From contig VTPC01091028.1 in the NCBI GenBank assembly GCA_011009095.1, positions 9,882-73,881 on the forward strand: a DNA stretch of 64,000 nt, read 5' to 3'. Positions 36,914 through 50,320 of the stretch are shown here, piece by piece. This DNA is from Ignelater luminosus. Taxonomy: Eukaryota; Arthropoda; Insecta; Coleoptera; Elateridae. The notes under the pieces are model-generated. The model saw nothing but the letters and a program-made list of their open reading frames with translations. It did no database searches and was not told the origin of the DNA. Within the stretch, counting starts at the first letter, position 1; each line of letters starts with the position of its first letter. The position numbers and the translations under genes were made by a program.

Positions 36914-39900
36914 TTTAAGCTTTTCTAAACTTACAGCCTCTTCCTGTTGTTATGGTCTTTGACAAAGATATTATTCGACAGTGTTCAATATTTTTTCCGT
37001 CATCTACTTTTGGTTGTAGCTTATTCGTTTCAACACAAATTGATGCATTTGTTAGCGACAGTTCTTCTACGTGTTTTTTTTCGTAAAGCATATCTGCAAT
37101 AATTGACCGAATCTTATTGTGGTGTGAAATGTAGCTTACTTAACACGTGCCATAAGGTTTCAATGCTTCCGTAGCCAGGCCTACAGAAATATTGTGTAAG
37201 ACAATGCTGTTATACTCCAGGTTGAAGAGCGAAATTTATTCTGATGAAGATAAACTTAAAAAGTTTATTAGTCATTCATTCGTTATGCAATTACTAATTA
37301 TTTTCTGGAAGCTTCCAAATTAATGAAATTTTGCTTAAGATTGTTTAAGTTCATATTTTTACCCATTTAGTAAACACTAATTTAATTAGAAACATTTTAT
37401 CTAAGCACCAAGCTTTATTTCAGCTGTAAGTGAGTTTATTTTTAACTGAGTAACCCAAACTACACCTACATCAAGAAACGGAAACAACTGAATGCATCCA
37501 TTTGAGCTATCTACATAAGCTGCTAGTATTCTTCGACTATAGTTGTAGGAATTTTATTATTTAAACTCAAGTAAAATAAAAGTTCCACTAAGCATTACAG
37601 AAATGAGATTACCTAAAATAAAACAAAACCAAATCTTTCTTTTGCGTTAAAAGTTATGAGTAAATATTGTAACGAATATGCTTGAACTTATAAGTCATAC
37701 TCATAATCAATTGTAAGATGCTGATATTGCTTATGTAAAATTGATTAGTTGATTAGATTGTCCATCATAAGGATTTACCCTAGGTGAATAATTATATCAT
37801 CCAAAACTGAAATAACTTCCAATAAGAAGCATTTTAGAAAAATCTAGAAAATGATATTGTTCTTGAGGTCCTCCTCAGCTAAACGCTACTGACGTTATGT
37901 GGTATATATACAGTTATCTAGACTGCAATCCAGGTCCTCCATCTCAAGGTATATCAGTAATTCCTTGGGTTTCACAATCCTTTGATTAAGACACAAAAAA
38001 AACCATTTTAAAACACCTATCTGTCTGCATATACTAACTAAATTCAAGAACGAAGGCGTCACCTACAACATCTTCATATTCATTGGACCATGAAAATACC
38101 AAAGAAACCCAGACTCTGAGGATCAAGCAAACGTTTACAGTAATCGTTATGATAAAGTTCATCGGTCTTCCAAGACTCCTAATCTTATATGCAGCGTCTT
38201 CCACAGAGTTAAAGATTGAGATATTTTCCCATTCGTTGCTGTAAACAATCTTTCTCTGAATGTTATTGAAAAGGTTTTTGGAAGAATGATAGTTATTTAA
38301 ATAACACTTTCCTGAACAGCAAACCGATTTTTATTCCGACAGGATCGCTTGAAACATTAAATTCAGGAATTCCACTTCTGTTTGCCAGAATGATTTAGTT
38401 TTAGGTTTATCAATTTTTTTCTGGCAAACACAACAATTCTTTCTTATTCTCTTCCGTTATGACATTCCTTGTACCTTGAATTTTGTTGTCTGAAGATCTA
38501 ATTTTGGCAATGGACAATCTTCAAAAGTCAACGAGACTTCATGTTACCTTCAGTAATTTATGTACTTCGGCATAGTTTATTTTTATTCTTAGATAGAAGA
38601 TTGTTGATCCGATCTCCGTTTGAGATCGAAACAAGATAGATACACATCTAGTTCTTAGGGAGTTTATTAGGAAAAAAGGGTGACAAAATAAAATAGAAAG
38701 AACGTCTTCATTGTCGTCTAAACTTGTCCAATTCTAAAAAAAAGATCACAGCTTCAAAAATTGAAAGACGTCCTAGACCAAATAGCACTTTGGACCAAAT
38801 ATCAGCATCTTTCTGGTTTACATTACTTCTGTTACAGAATCGTGACCAACATCAACGCCCAAAAATTACCAAAACACTATCAAGTAGACCATGTCCCTTA
38901 TAACGTCTTTTGGTCCCCTAAGCAGCGGATAATATGATAGATTTACTTTTATTCTTTGTTAGGTTTTCTAATTCCAACAAAACTTTAATAATAAAATCAC
39001 TTAAAACTGATTTTTAATAGCACCAGACATTATACCATGCTTACGTATTCTGAAATAATAGAACTACAACTGCAATAGTTTCTAAATATCATTGTAATTA
39101 AATTAGTCTAGCATATGCACCTTATTGCAGCTTATTCACTTTCTGTATCTAATGAGAGCTTCAATTACGTATTATCAATAATTAATAATAAAATAATAAA
39201 GTCGATTAAGAAGTTTTACCAGTTAAACTGGAAATTGATCATTTAGTAATCAGTATTTCAAGTTTATTTGTTTTTATCGAACCAAGATATAATTTCAAAT
39301 TCACTTTCCGAAATTATAATATTTTTCGCTTACTTTCTTTTGCAACCTTTTTTTTTGATCAGCGAAAATAATTTTTTACTAATGGTCTATTAGATCTTAT
39401 GTCCGCCCAACACGTGTGACATAGAGACAGATGTCGTTGAGGGTTGTGAAAAATTACCGCCATTAATTATTAGGCATCACTCTTAGAAGTTGGTGCTCGT
39501 GTTTCTTCTCAACATAAATTCCTTTACGTTAACCAATTTCTAAATAGGAAACTTCAAAGTTTAAAAATCTAGAAAAAAAATTATTAATTAATTTAATGAA
39601 AAACAGTTCTAATTAACAACTTTATCAACGTGTAGAAAAAAATTGAAAAAAAAGCTCCTTTTAGTATACAGGCTTTAATTAATAGAATTTGGTGATAATA
39701 AAATGACCAGATTGAATTAATTATTATAATCATAATGATATTAATGTGGGGAGAACCTCAGTTTTAAATTTTAGATAAACACGAATTTTAAAAGTTGTCA
39801 ACCAAGGATATGAGTAGCTCCTTGGCTACTTTTAAATAGTTATACCAATATTTATATGCAATTTAACAATCTTGTTATATTATGATTCGCGATAAAAACT

Positions 39901-42900
39901 GCAATAACTTCGTAGTATTTAAGATTATATATTGATTTATCATATTCATTATACATTAATGCTATCAGAGGAAATATGTCTACATTTTATAGTTTTATAT
40001 TATTATTTTATGATTCTATTTCATTCATATTTAAAATTTAAATTTTTATTTCAATTTTATTTATGTTTTTAGAAGATCCATCCTGTTGACATTTCTCTTT
40101 CCAGAAGTGAAATCTTCTAGACTTTTAAAGTAAATAAAAATATTTTATGTGTAAGTGACACATAGAACCAAACGACGACTCTCGTAATGGAAAACCATTG
40201 TTAATATCAGTAATTGGGTCTAGACGGCAGATGTCCTTGTTTCATCCCTTGTTACACCCCTCGCACCTATGCTTTACATCTTTATCAGACTACCCATTAG
40301 GACAAAATGCATGTTCCGACCGTTGTTGAGGTTACACCATTATTTTTTTTCTTCTAATTGATTCTAAAGTATAATAACAGTTTGTGTTTGTTTATTTACA
40401 ACGCAGAATTAACGTGTGATCAAGAATTTTACAACAGGCGTAATTTGTTAATTCCTAATTACATCATATATTGTGGAGAAGTAATGGCGGTAATGTTTAG
40501 GTATTTGTCGTTATTTCGTTCTTAAGTTAAATGTAGAAATACATTGGCCAGCAAAAGAAAAATTAAATTATGATTGTACGTTGTTTTAAGAATTCAGCTT
40601 AGACACATTTCTTAATTGCTTCATTGGCAAAATCTAGTGTTACACGCTCATATTCTACGGCTCTTAATACAATTACTATAATTTTGATAAAGCTGAAACC
40701 TATTGTTAAAACAAAACTATTTTCAATAAAAGTGCAGAACAAAAATTTAACTCAAAACAAGTACAACAAAATAGCAAGATCTAAAGGTCAAACACCGAGA
40801 TGGCGCGACATTCTGGTACCTATTCCAGCTAACAGCGAATTTAAGCTACAGTTGAAGATAAAACGGCAAAATAATGGCATAAATGCCTAATGTCTCTTTT
40901 GGTCTGAAAAACCAAGATTCTGCTGAAAGTTAGATAAAGCTAGCAAAAAATGTTTTTACCCAAAATCTAGTAAACAAACCTGTCTATACTTTTTGGGCAA
41001 AAACAAATAAATCATCACAAATATCATTTTCTTCTTACGTTTTGGCTATAACCATGTCAGATTCTCATATGTAATATGTATTAGCATCATAAAGATACAA
41101 ATTTCTTAACTTCTTCCCTCTATTAATATACAGTAAGAACATACTAGCTTTAAGTTACTACGATAAAATGGCATATCCTTTACATTTATAAATACGTTAA
41201 TGTACTGCGTTTTAATTTTGAATTCTCAATTTAAATATCCAGATTAGACTTTTGTGATATTCTCTTCAAGGTAAATTACTTTCTTGATAGAAAAAGGGCC
41301 TTAAAACTCCTTCAATAGTAAGGCTCACAACAAAATAAGTGGAGCCCAATGATATTCTTTTCCTCTTGTCAGGGTGCTTAGATATTCATATATTAATCAT
41401 AATCACTGATTAACAATCAATAAATTTATCAGACGAAGTAATAGTGCAGATAAGATTCGAAGTTTATTTTTTGCTTTGCCGCATCTAAAACTCTAAAGTT
41501 TTGAGTATCTAGAGTTCTAAATACTGTCATTGAAAGACTTTAAAGCTCACCACTCATTCAAGGTAATAAAAACCTAAATAGATTTCTCATCGACAAGTGA
41601 GAATATTCACCTTAGACAATTCAAAGAAAGAAACTTGTTTATGATCCTTTTGGCAATTGCTGCTGGTACAGTTTTCTGCTTTTTCTCGTATTTACACAAT
41701 GCTATTCTATAATTTTAAAAGAATTTCTAATAAAACGTACATTTTCCAGCAAGGTAATCCTGCAATCAGTTTTGCGGACTTGTTTCAGAATTCTATTTCA
41801 CTTTGAAACTTTTCACTTTACGTTTTGAGTTTTGCCTAAATTAAAATATAAAGAAGGTTTCTGCGTTTCAAGGTCAAATATAACCAGCTTTGCAAAAAAT
41901 ACAGTGACACTTGTTAATATCTTTAGATTACGTAATTCGGTTTCAAAGTACTTTGCTGGTTTGACGTTTCCTTACGATGGAAAATATTCTGACTACTTTC
42001 TACGTTTGAAGATCTCTGTACCGCAAATGCTTTGCAGTGTTATTGAGTTGTTTAGTAAGTCTTAGGTAACATTTTCTAATGATATCACCATCTTACTTTG
42101 TTATTCAAATAGTTATTGTTTCGTTCAGAAGCTCGCAACGATTGGCAGTAGCAAAGGCACTACTTTTTATGGCCAATGCTAAACGTGTTGCTATCAACTG
42201 TGGCTCTATCTGCAGGTAATCTAGAATGAAGATTGTTTTTTCAGAAACATCATTATCTAGATCTCTTCTCGGTGTTAGTATTATCCGTTCTTTCAAACCA
42301 TGAACCACATCAGGGTGTTTCTTAAAACTCTCATATCATGGGCATTACCTGTCCAGCTTTTGATTCCATGACTTTCATGCTCATCTACATAAATTTCTTC
42401 TTATTAAGTTGGTGTGTATGTTTGGCCGCTATTCCATCAGCACCGCTAGGTGTTCCGTTTAAATCTATTCTGGTTCCCCTTTCTTTTGTATCTGGCTCAG
42501 TGCGCAACACGTTGATATAGAAAAGTGAAAAACCAGTCTACCTTTCATTAGATACAGCATTCAAAAGATACAGACGAGTCTGTTATCTTACTAACAGTGA
42601 TTTTTGGCAATCTATACACATAGAAGCAGTTCTATGTAATTTTACTAATTTACTGATTTTAAGATGGAGTTAAATTTTGCTTAAAACAAGCTCCACAGTA
42701 GGTGATAATTTATAACACTTAGTGAATTGGAAAAATGTAAGATTTATTCCATTTTGTTTTTTGTTCTAAGACAGTTGTTTCATCCTTTCTTGAATCATTA
42801 GAAGAGAATGACATATCTCTACAGTTTTTTTACGGAACGTTGTAAAATTCTGATTTAACCGCAGGGAAATTGATTTCATCCCACGCTTTACCCAATGCTC

Positions 42901-45360
42901 TGGCGTAAATTCTGTGAAGTGTTTAACCTTTGCTTGGGTTAGATCCTATGAATTTTTGCGGGAAAAGACTATTATCATGCTTTAATAGAGTATTTTTGAT
43001 GCAAAGTTGTGAAGGTATTTTAACGGCAACTTATTGACTTTCTTTTATTCCATTTAGTACATTCAGATGTGCCAATAGAAAAATTAGACAGTAGAGAAAA
43101 AACTAGGAGAAGACTTAATCAATTTTTAGATTGGATGAGATGGTTGGTACTTGGTACCGGTTGCAAAGACCTAAATATAAAACGATTGTAAAACAGAATT
43201 TTCTCTCTTGAATTACAACTCCAAACTTGTTCTATTGGAAGGATGTAAGTGTTTGTCACTAATGAACACGAGATTATACTTTGGCAAATATCAATTTAAA
43301 CATGATGATTGGCAGCTATGAAGCGACCCTGCAGTATAGAGGGCTGTGAAGAAAATACTTCTTCATATCTGAAACGTAAGAAATAGTAGCACTTTAACAG
43401 ATGGATCGACGATGAAGCTTTATGGGGGTAGTATACAGAAAAAATCTGCTACTTGCTGCTACCAGATAGTTGATTTACAAAACAATATTGCTTCAGGTTC
43501 ACAAAAAGTTAAGAACTATTTACAAATCAGGAAAAGTAGCTGATTCAATCAGCTCGAGCAATGGAGATATTTTTCCTGCTTTCACTCTCCATATAAAACC
43601 TGATTTAATTAAAAGCTAAGAAATTATGGTTTTATAAAATTTTAAATCAACAAAATCTTTACAATTATTCATCCTGCCTTACTGGCTTTTAAAACTTTGT
43701 CAGAAATTCTTTTTTTAATCTTTTTATCCTCTTCTTGATCTGGTTTATGTGACTCTGATCGTTCAGTACCTGCAAATCGTAATTGGAAAAGAGAGATGGG
43801 TGATCAAGTTCAATCCTCTCATCCAATTACCTCAACTTTTTCCATCGACTGGAAATAATGCCTTTTAGCTAGTCTGAATCTTAGGAAATAAAAAGAAGTT
43901 TCGTAAGGTGTTGACAAGGTTGCGTGTGGAAGCACCAAGATGCGTTTGCTGTTCAATAACTATGAAAGAAAACGATGCACATGTGCTTCCAAACATTTCA
44001 ATTCACCAAAGTAACACCAATGTAACAGTGTGATTACTTGAATTCAGAAATAACAGTTGATCGATGGTTGGAATTTTGATTTCAGTATTCTTCTACATAC
44101 TGTTTGCTCTGCTTCTTGGTCTCAGGAACGTATTGAAAGATTCTTCTCCTGATTTTACAAAAGAAATGACAACAATTTTTGCCCGAGATTCAGATGCTTC
44201 ATTCTTCATTTTTTAAAAATGATATTAACAGGACAAATGAAAATGAATTAGTAAAACTTTATCCAAGCTAATCAACATTTACTTTTAACTCATGCTATGA
44301 TATCTATCGAACAATTTGAACTATATTTGATCAAATCTTGGCATTTTCGCAATCAAATAAGTTTTTTTTAATTGTCTATTTTGAGCATTTTGAATCTATC
44401 TGTCTTGGAATATAAATAATCGTGATTGTAAGCATCTACAAAAAGCTTTCATTGCTTTAGGATGCTATTATTCGAAGTCAAATGTAGGAATTCCTAAGAT
44501 TTTTATGGAATGCAACTACATATGACCATCAAGACCAGATTAATTTTAAATGTTAAATTGAGATATTCTGAGAAAAGTGTGGTATAGCAAGAACCAATTG
44601 AAACTTAAATTCCTCGTTGGGAGATCCATTTAACCATATTTACTATAAAAAAACAAAAGCTAAGTGAGACACTTCATTGTGTACTAGACATGGTATTTGT
44701 GTTCAGATCAACGGACGGGGTTGGGCGAAATTTGTTCTTGTATTATATTAGACATAAAGACACTAACGTTCACTATTATTATTGTCGTCTTCTGGTTTTC
44801 TTGTATTCCGTCTTAGATGGCTGCTGTAATTATTTTGTTTTCAATAAAATTTTATGCTTCCTCCTGATGGACACCAAAGATCTATATACCAATGAACAGT
44901 TTGTATCAATTAATTTAGATTTAGTTTTCTACATAATCAGTTAGTATTTTTTTTCATGATGTTGAAGAATAAATTCTTCGAATCTCCTTTTAAAATTGAC
45001 AGAAATGGTCCATGTGCAATCCGCCAGACGCTCCTCTTTATAGCCACTTTTAAATCTTAATTTACAAACTTGCAACTGAAGAGCTGTACATAATTTCCTT
45101 TTTCAGCCCAGTCTTAAATTCCCAACTAATTAAACTGCCTTTTTTACATTAACAGTTGTTTTTATTTGTTTTACAAATGTCAACCTATAAAATTTTCGGT
45201 TTTCCATAAAACTAGTTTTTTAATTAAAAATCATGCATTAAATTAGTTTTACACTACTAAACGCCTTTATTGTCATTATCGTCATTTAAAAACCGTTTGA
45301 GAATTCGCTAGATTTTCGAAGACTATCGTGAAGTAACTAAGTTGAAATTTTCAAATGGTA
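36914..45360. other. Long gene-free stretch
   Basis: About 8.4 kb, AT-rich, without a convincing gene or transposon. Motif-dense, slightly G+C-richer patches occur near 39390-39500 (ACACGTGT) and 40140-40520 (a TTTATCAGA GATA site, TGTTTGTTTA Fox-like and TAATTA homeodomain-like motifs). They are possible regulatory sequence at most. Frames at 40624-40890, 41832-42065 and 42105-42308 resemble no known family. Confidence 0.5.
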
Positions 45361-45361
45361 G

Positions 45362-45650
45362 ACGAAAAGGACAATAATATTTTTCGTCTCGAATAACGTT
45401 TCTTCGTATAATCCTCCGAAGGTGTCCAACCGAAGTAAGTCATCTCTCAAAAAGAGAGAATTATCGGATACTATTGTCCAGCAGTTGTTCAAGACGATGA
45501 AGGGGGTCCGGAGGGAGAAGTTCGGCGCGACATTACACAGAAACCCTTTCTGCTGGCGGCTCCACCGTGGCCGACCCGGAGTCCGATCACTTTGCTGGAC
45601 TTGTCATTGAACACTGAACCCACTCTTGCTCTACGATCGAGGAATTGTAT
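45362..45650. other. G+C-rich patch open on both strands, unrecognised
   Basis: About 290 bp, much richer in G+C than its flanks. A plus frame is open for 82 codons (45362-45610). A minus frame is open for about 54 codons (near 45650 to TGA at 45491-45489), with well-mixed residues such as VFNDKSSKVIGLRVGHGG and SRRTSPSGPPSSS. No splice site is clearly placed and no family is recognised. It could be an exon, an old retroelement piece or a regulatory island. Confidence 0.25.
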
Positions 45651-46259
45651 CAATTAGATTTTGTCGCGGTTGTAAAACTTTGGTATCAGAATTTATTATT
45701 ATTGTTGTTACTATTATTAGAAATTCTTTTTCTTTCCTTAAGACATTGTTAAGTGTAACTACTGTTTTATATACACATCCGGAATTAAAAAAAGGATGGA
45801 CGTTACGGTTAGCTGATTATGTTTTGAGACAATCTTAATTTATATCGACAATTTAAGCAGTTTTAACAATGGAAAAGAAATAAAAAAGTATTAAGTCTGA
45901 TTATAAAATTTCTCTAGACTTATCTGATATAATCATCAAAATATTAGAATTTGCAGCCAATTTCGCATTGTCCCGTTGACGATTTTAATTCCACAATTAC
46001 AACTATTTTACTACTTTCAGTTTTCCATAATGAAAAAAGCTCAATTTTGTTATTGAATTGTTATTGCCATTGATATTATCGACAAAATCAAATTAGCTTC
46101 TGATAATTACATAATTGAATATAATGATTAAAATTGAAACTATAAAAATCGATTTCTAGAAGTGTATTAAGTTTTATTTATAGTCAGCAATTTAAATTTT
46201 TCAAGTTAAAAAAATTACATCTTCCACTATAAGAAACGAATGAAGGAAAAAAATTTGTA

Positions 46260-46440
46260 GGAGCACGACTTGATTGGAATGGGCCATCCAAGTGGCGCCC
46301 AGAGATACCGACACGTCCCGGGCTAATGGGGCAACACGCACATATACTCTACAGATGACATCATTTTGTCATCAGCCACAACCCTAATAAAAATAAAATT
46401 ATTCGACGCTTGTGACCGTGTGGACTCGATTCCAGGTATA
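46260..46440. promoter_or_regulatory. G+C-rich non-coding island
   Basis: A sharply bounded 180-bp patch in AT-rich DNA, less than 1 kb from the patch at 45.4 kb. It contains GGCGCCC, CCCGGG and an inverted pair GATGACA/TGTCATC (46355-46374). No reading frame stands out. It is a candidate cis-regulatory element or fragment of an old repeat. Confidence 0.25.
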
Positions 46441-48817
46441 ATATAATACTTTCTTTTTGTGGATAATCAAATTCGCAACGGCCGTGCAATTTAATTAGCT
46501 TCGTTGAAATTCCCTTCTACAATTAAATGACAATAAAATGATAATTGCCTTCAGATGTTATAAAAATATATTTTTTCTGGTTTAAATTCCATTTGATTTG
46601 TTTCTACTCTTTTAAGTTTTTATTGCCGAAATATTTACTAAAAGATTTTTAAAATATTGTGAAGTAAATGGCCTTGCCCGAAGTTATAGTCGTAAAGATT
46701 ATTTCATTTTTGCATGTGCTCAATGGCCTATATCTTTAAAATCTTTTTATGAGCCAATTCCTTTCTGAAATCAATGAAAAATGTTTTCTCTTAAAGGATT
46801 TCATTGATAAAGCTCTTAAGAACTAAAGTCAAGGAAAATGTAATTCCGATTACTCAATACGTTGTAGTTTTTTGGCTGTTAAATTGAAGAATTGTGTTCT
46901 TTCTTCCAAATGAATGTCGTAAAAATTGTTTCTGTACGAGATATACGTTTGTCATACTGTCATTCTCGATTGGAGAAATGGAAATTATGGTTGTAAGTTA
47001 TGGATTTGACGTTTTATATTGGTTATTAATTATGGAACCTACTGATTCCTATATTAAGTGTCTGAGTTGTAAGAATTCAGATTTACATTTTTAAATTTTA
47101 AATTTAAGAATGAACAGTACGTTTAGAATAAAAGGAAGCAGCTGCTTCCTATAGTTCTATAATCAAAATTCTAATTCTCTTTTCTTGTATGGTTCTATTT
47201 TAACTTTTAAGTGATATTGCAGTCTCATGTAGGTATTGTTTGTCCTCTTTTTTTGCCAAGATAGAAGCACTTCTTATATGATATATAAATTTCTAAATCC
47301 TTTATTATTTTATAGCAATTTTACGAGCACATCTCTGTTAAAAGGAGATTTATGTACACTATCTTTATTGTTTTATCTTATTTAGCATAAGGAAAGGTTT
47401 TCCTCAAGTCTTTATTGTCTTTTAGAAACAAGATGATGTGGAGGTAAATGAAAACAAATAAAGATAGCAATGTAATAGAATAAAGTTATTTATAGGACTA
47501 CTCATAGTAAAGTCATTTTTAAGTTGCAAAGGAAATGAAAGACTAACCAGAGGAAATACCAGGATAGAAATGTATCTTACAACCTATGATTCAACAGATC
47601 CAATACTTTTTCAATTTGGAATGATAGAAAATTGCTATACTATACTATATTATACCTTCTCTGACATCTCTTTGGTATACTATTAAAATACTTGACGTCT
47701 CATTTTTTCTAGATTTTGTTTAATATTTGTCTATGTTTCCTTTTGGTCTTCTTCCTAGAAGCGTCGTTTTTTGACATGTCCGTTCCAAATTAACAGTGTT
47801 CACGTTTACCTTTTATTCTTGTCGTTTTATTAATGTTTCAAACTTTTTTCATTATATTTCTTCAAGATTTGATGTGTTTTCTTCTTCAGTCTCTTAGATC
47901 TCTTTTCCATTTAATATGTTGCCTAGGCTTATTGTCTATTCTGACATAGGAAGTTTGAAGATTACAGTTATTCTCTTGCAGAATTCAAAGTAGTACAGAC
48001 AAAGAAAAAGATCTTCAAGAAATACAACGAACGATACAGCATTTTGAGTATAAGAGCAAGTAATAAGTACTAAAAGATTTTTGAATGGCAAAATGTTATT
48101 ATAAGATTGAAAGTACATAAATACAAGAAGAAAAGGCAAAGACGCAAGTTGTCAAGCTAAGATTATGTTTTAAGGTTATGTTTTCGATCATCGAAAGCAA
48201 AAGTGCTTCTAGTAATAAAAAGCAGTCAGGAATCATTCTTATCTTAGCTAATGATATAACTCTCTTGTCCCAGAAAAAAGAATAAGCAAACAACAATGAT
48301 TTTTCTTCATCGATTTATTACAACTTATGTACAGCTTTTACATGATGACAAAATTACAAAAACAAAACCTGTGATGCTTGCCCCAGACTCCGAATGTTAT
48401 ATTAATGGAGTTATGATACAGGAGATGTAAAATTGACACGTACAAAGGTAAAAACGACAAAAGAATATGAAAATCTTTCTTAAATGATTTAGCAAGGTAT
48501 AGAGGCCTGCAAAAAGATTCTTAAAACTTAACTTTTTTACAGTTTAGTTGCATTACATAATTTTTGATCACGCTCAAGATCAAGATAGACAAAGGTTTAG
48601 TCATATTTGATTCAAATATTAACTCGAATTTTACATCTCTAGGCACAATTTAGTCAGGCTTCTCACGTTAGAACTATAGATTAAATCTAGATTTGCAATG
48701 GAAAACGTTTACTGAAGCTGTTGCAACTCCGCTCTACTGCGTCATCTCTAGACCGTCACAATGCTTCTATCAAGCGCCAGGCCCAGACCTGGACATGTTG
48801 CATTAAAGCAATCCTTT
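46441..48817. other. Intergenic sequence, nothing supported
   Basis: AT-rich, without a gene. A weak minus-strand similarity to the C-terminal tail of LINE endonuclease/reverse-transcriptase proteins near 47690-47860 is too short to annotate. Confidence 0.45.
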
Positions 48818-49100
48818 TCTTTTAACCTTCTTGAAATACAAAATGAGTATAACCGCGTGGCAATGACCACCGATTAAGGTCACTTGCGTTTGGAAACAAG
48901 TCGCACTACGACTTTACCCTCCCTTAACCTTCTTAGAGATATAGAATAAACGGGTGGGGTGACCACCGATAGGGGTACGGTTTTGCTCTCCATTAAACTT
49001 TTTAAGAGAGCTGTATACAAATATGGATCTGACTGCGCAGCCCATTGAGACACATACGACAGCTCGAAATCGGGCTTGGTCCTTCATTAACTTTCTAAAG

Positions 49101-50070
49101 CAGTGTTTTTCAATATTTTTGAATACGCGACTCCTTTTTAAGTAAAAAAATTCTAGCGACCCCCTAGGACCGTAAATTTTCGAATCTATACGTCTATCAA
49201 GATGCTAAATCTTAATATGCGAATTATTTTTGTGACCCTGTTTGGCTATTAAAATCAGCATTTTTCGCTGATCTTTTCAACCACCTAAATATTTTAAATA
49301 AGAGCCTTCAAGGGAGAGAAGAAAACATTCTAACGGCAAAGGATAAAATCAAGGGTTCCTCGCAAAACTTCGTTTGTGGTCAACGTCTTTAGAAAAAATG
49401 ATGTATGAGTCTTTCCCTTGCGTTCAGAAGATTGTCAAAGAAATTGCAATGAACCAATCATTGGTAGTCAGTTCTCACATTCCTTGCATGGTACAGAGCT
49501 TGCAAAATTTGAAAGAGAAACTATTCACTTACTTTTCAGAACTGAACTCTCAAGCTAACAACAGGCATAGATGGATACTAAATCCTTTTTTAGATATGTC
49601 AGTACTACTGGCTGATCTGCCAACAACGATAAAAAAAATCTTATAGATTTGGCTGGTGACGGCATGCTTAAAACGGAATTTAGTTCGCAAACGATTGACG
49701 TCTTCTGGATGAAGAGAAAAGAAGAATATCCAGAGCTGGCAAGGAAAACTTTGAGATTATTAGTTCCTTTCACCACTTCCTACCTATTTGAACTAACTTT
49801 CTCTTTAATGGTTAACATAAAAACTAAGAAGAGAAATAGGCTCTAATTGGAAAATGATTTAATTATTTGCGTATCAAACATAGAACCAGGATTAGAAAAA
49901 ATATTAAAGAATAAACGGGCACATCCTTCCCACTGAAATCGTTGTATTTTTATTGTAGTGTAGGACCTATAACCCTTGCTTTTTACTTTTACTTGGCTTG
50001 CGACCGCGACCCCCCGAGCAAGACTTCGGGACCCCCCTGGAGGTCACAACCCACAGATTGAAAAACACCG
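49101..50070 (+). mobile_element. hAT element (Buster/Charlie-like), internally deleted
   Basis: A 970-bp element flanked by a perfect 8-bp target duplication TTCTAAAG (49093-49100 and 50071-50078), the hAT hallmark. Terminal repeats begin CAGTGTTTTTCAAT on the left and CGGTGTTTTTCAAT on the complement of the right. GCGACCCCC-type subterminal sequence follows on both sides, typical of Charlie/Buster-type hATs. Autonomous members encode a transposase of about 600 residues, so most of this copy has been lost. Confidence 0.9.
49258..49936 (+). pseudogene. hAT transposase fragment (C-terminal part)
   Basis: This is the C-terminal part of a transposase related to domesticated ZBED5-like proteins. 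It begins FFADLFNHLNILNKSLQGRE (about 49261), shifts frame near 49350 into RLWSTSLEKMM, and shifts again near 49640. It ends in the dimerisation region: EYPELARKTLRLLVPFTTSY, then NIKTKKRNRL, a stop codon, and NDLI through NIEPGLEKIL to the natural end at 49936. In hAT proteins this last part holds the conserved C-terminal dimerisation domain. The BED finger and the catalytic core before it are absent. The fragment has at least two frameshifts and one internal stop, so it is not functional. Confidence 0.88.
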
Positions 50071-50320
50071 TTCTAAAGAGAGTATAAAACGAACACCAAA
50101 AAGACTGCCTCTTTTCACGGGCCACCTACGGTAGCCTAAAGTCGGGTATCGCCCTCCATTAAGTTTCTAAAGGGAACTAAATACAGAAAGTAGTCGGTCT
50201 GCTCCCTCCAACAGGCCAGATCGAGTTTTGCTCTCCATTAACCTTCTAAAGCGAGCTGAATACGAACAAAGATTAGGCTGTCTTTCAACCAGTCACCTGC
50301 AGTGATCCAGACACTAAACT

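Larger units (their letters stand above)
48818..50320. repeat. Degenerate tandem array (70-103 bp units) split by a hAT insertion
   Basis: Six diverged units start with TTAAC/TTAAA after CTCC or CTTTC and continue CTTCTAAAG, then a variable G+C-rich body ending near GGGTATCGCCCTC or GAGTTTTGCTCTC. Unit starts fall at about 48818, 48921, 48991, 49085, 50157 and 50236. Removing the 970-bp hAT and its 8-bp duplication from the fourth unit leaves 94 bp, the same as the unit before it. A seventh, more decayed unit may lie just upstream (about 48720-48817). Confidence 0.75.

Noticed and set aside
42105..42308. Minus frame with helicase-like KERIILTPRRD wording
   Set aside because: A brief resemblance to Pif1/Helitron helicase text, but no Walker motifs or neighbouring domains; too weak to call.
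43395..43450. TDGST motif reminiscent of a retroelement RNase H domain
   Set aside because: Only one short motif matches; the expected downstream RNase H residues are not visible.
47690..47860. Minus-strand resemblance to the C-terminal tail of LINE endonuclease/reverse-transcriptase proteins
   Set aside because: The match rests on a GRRPKG-like string and weak flanking similarity; it could be chance in AT-rich DNA.
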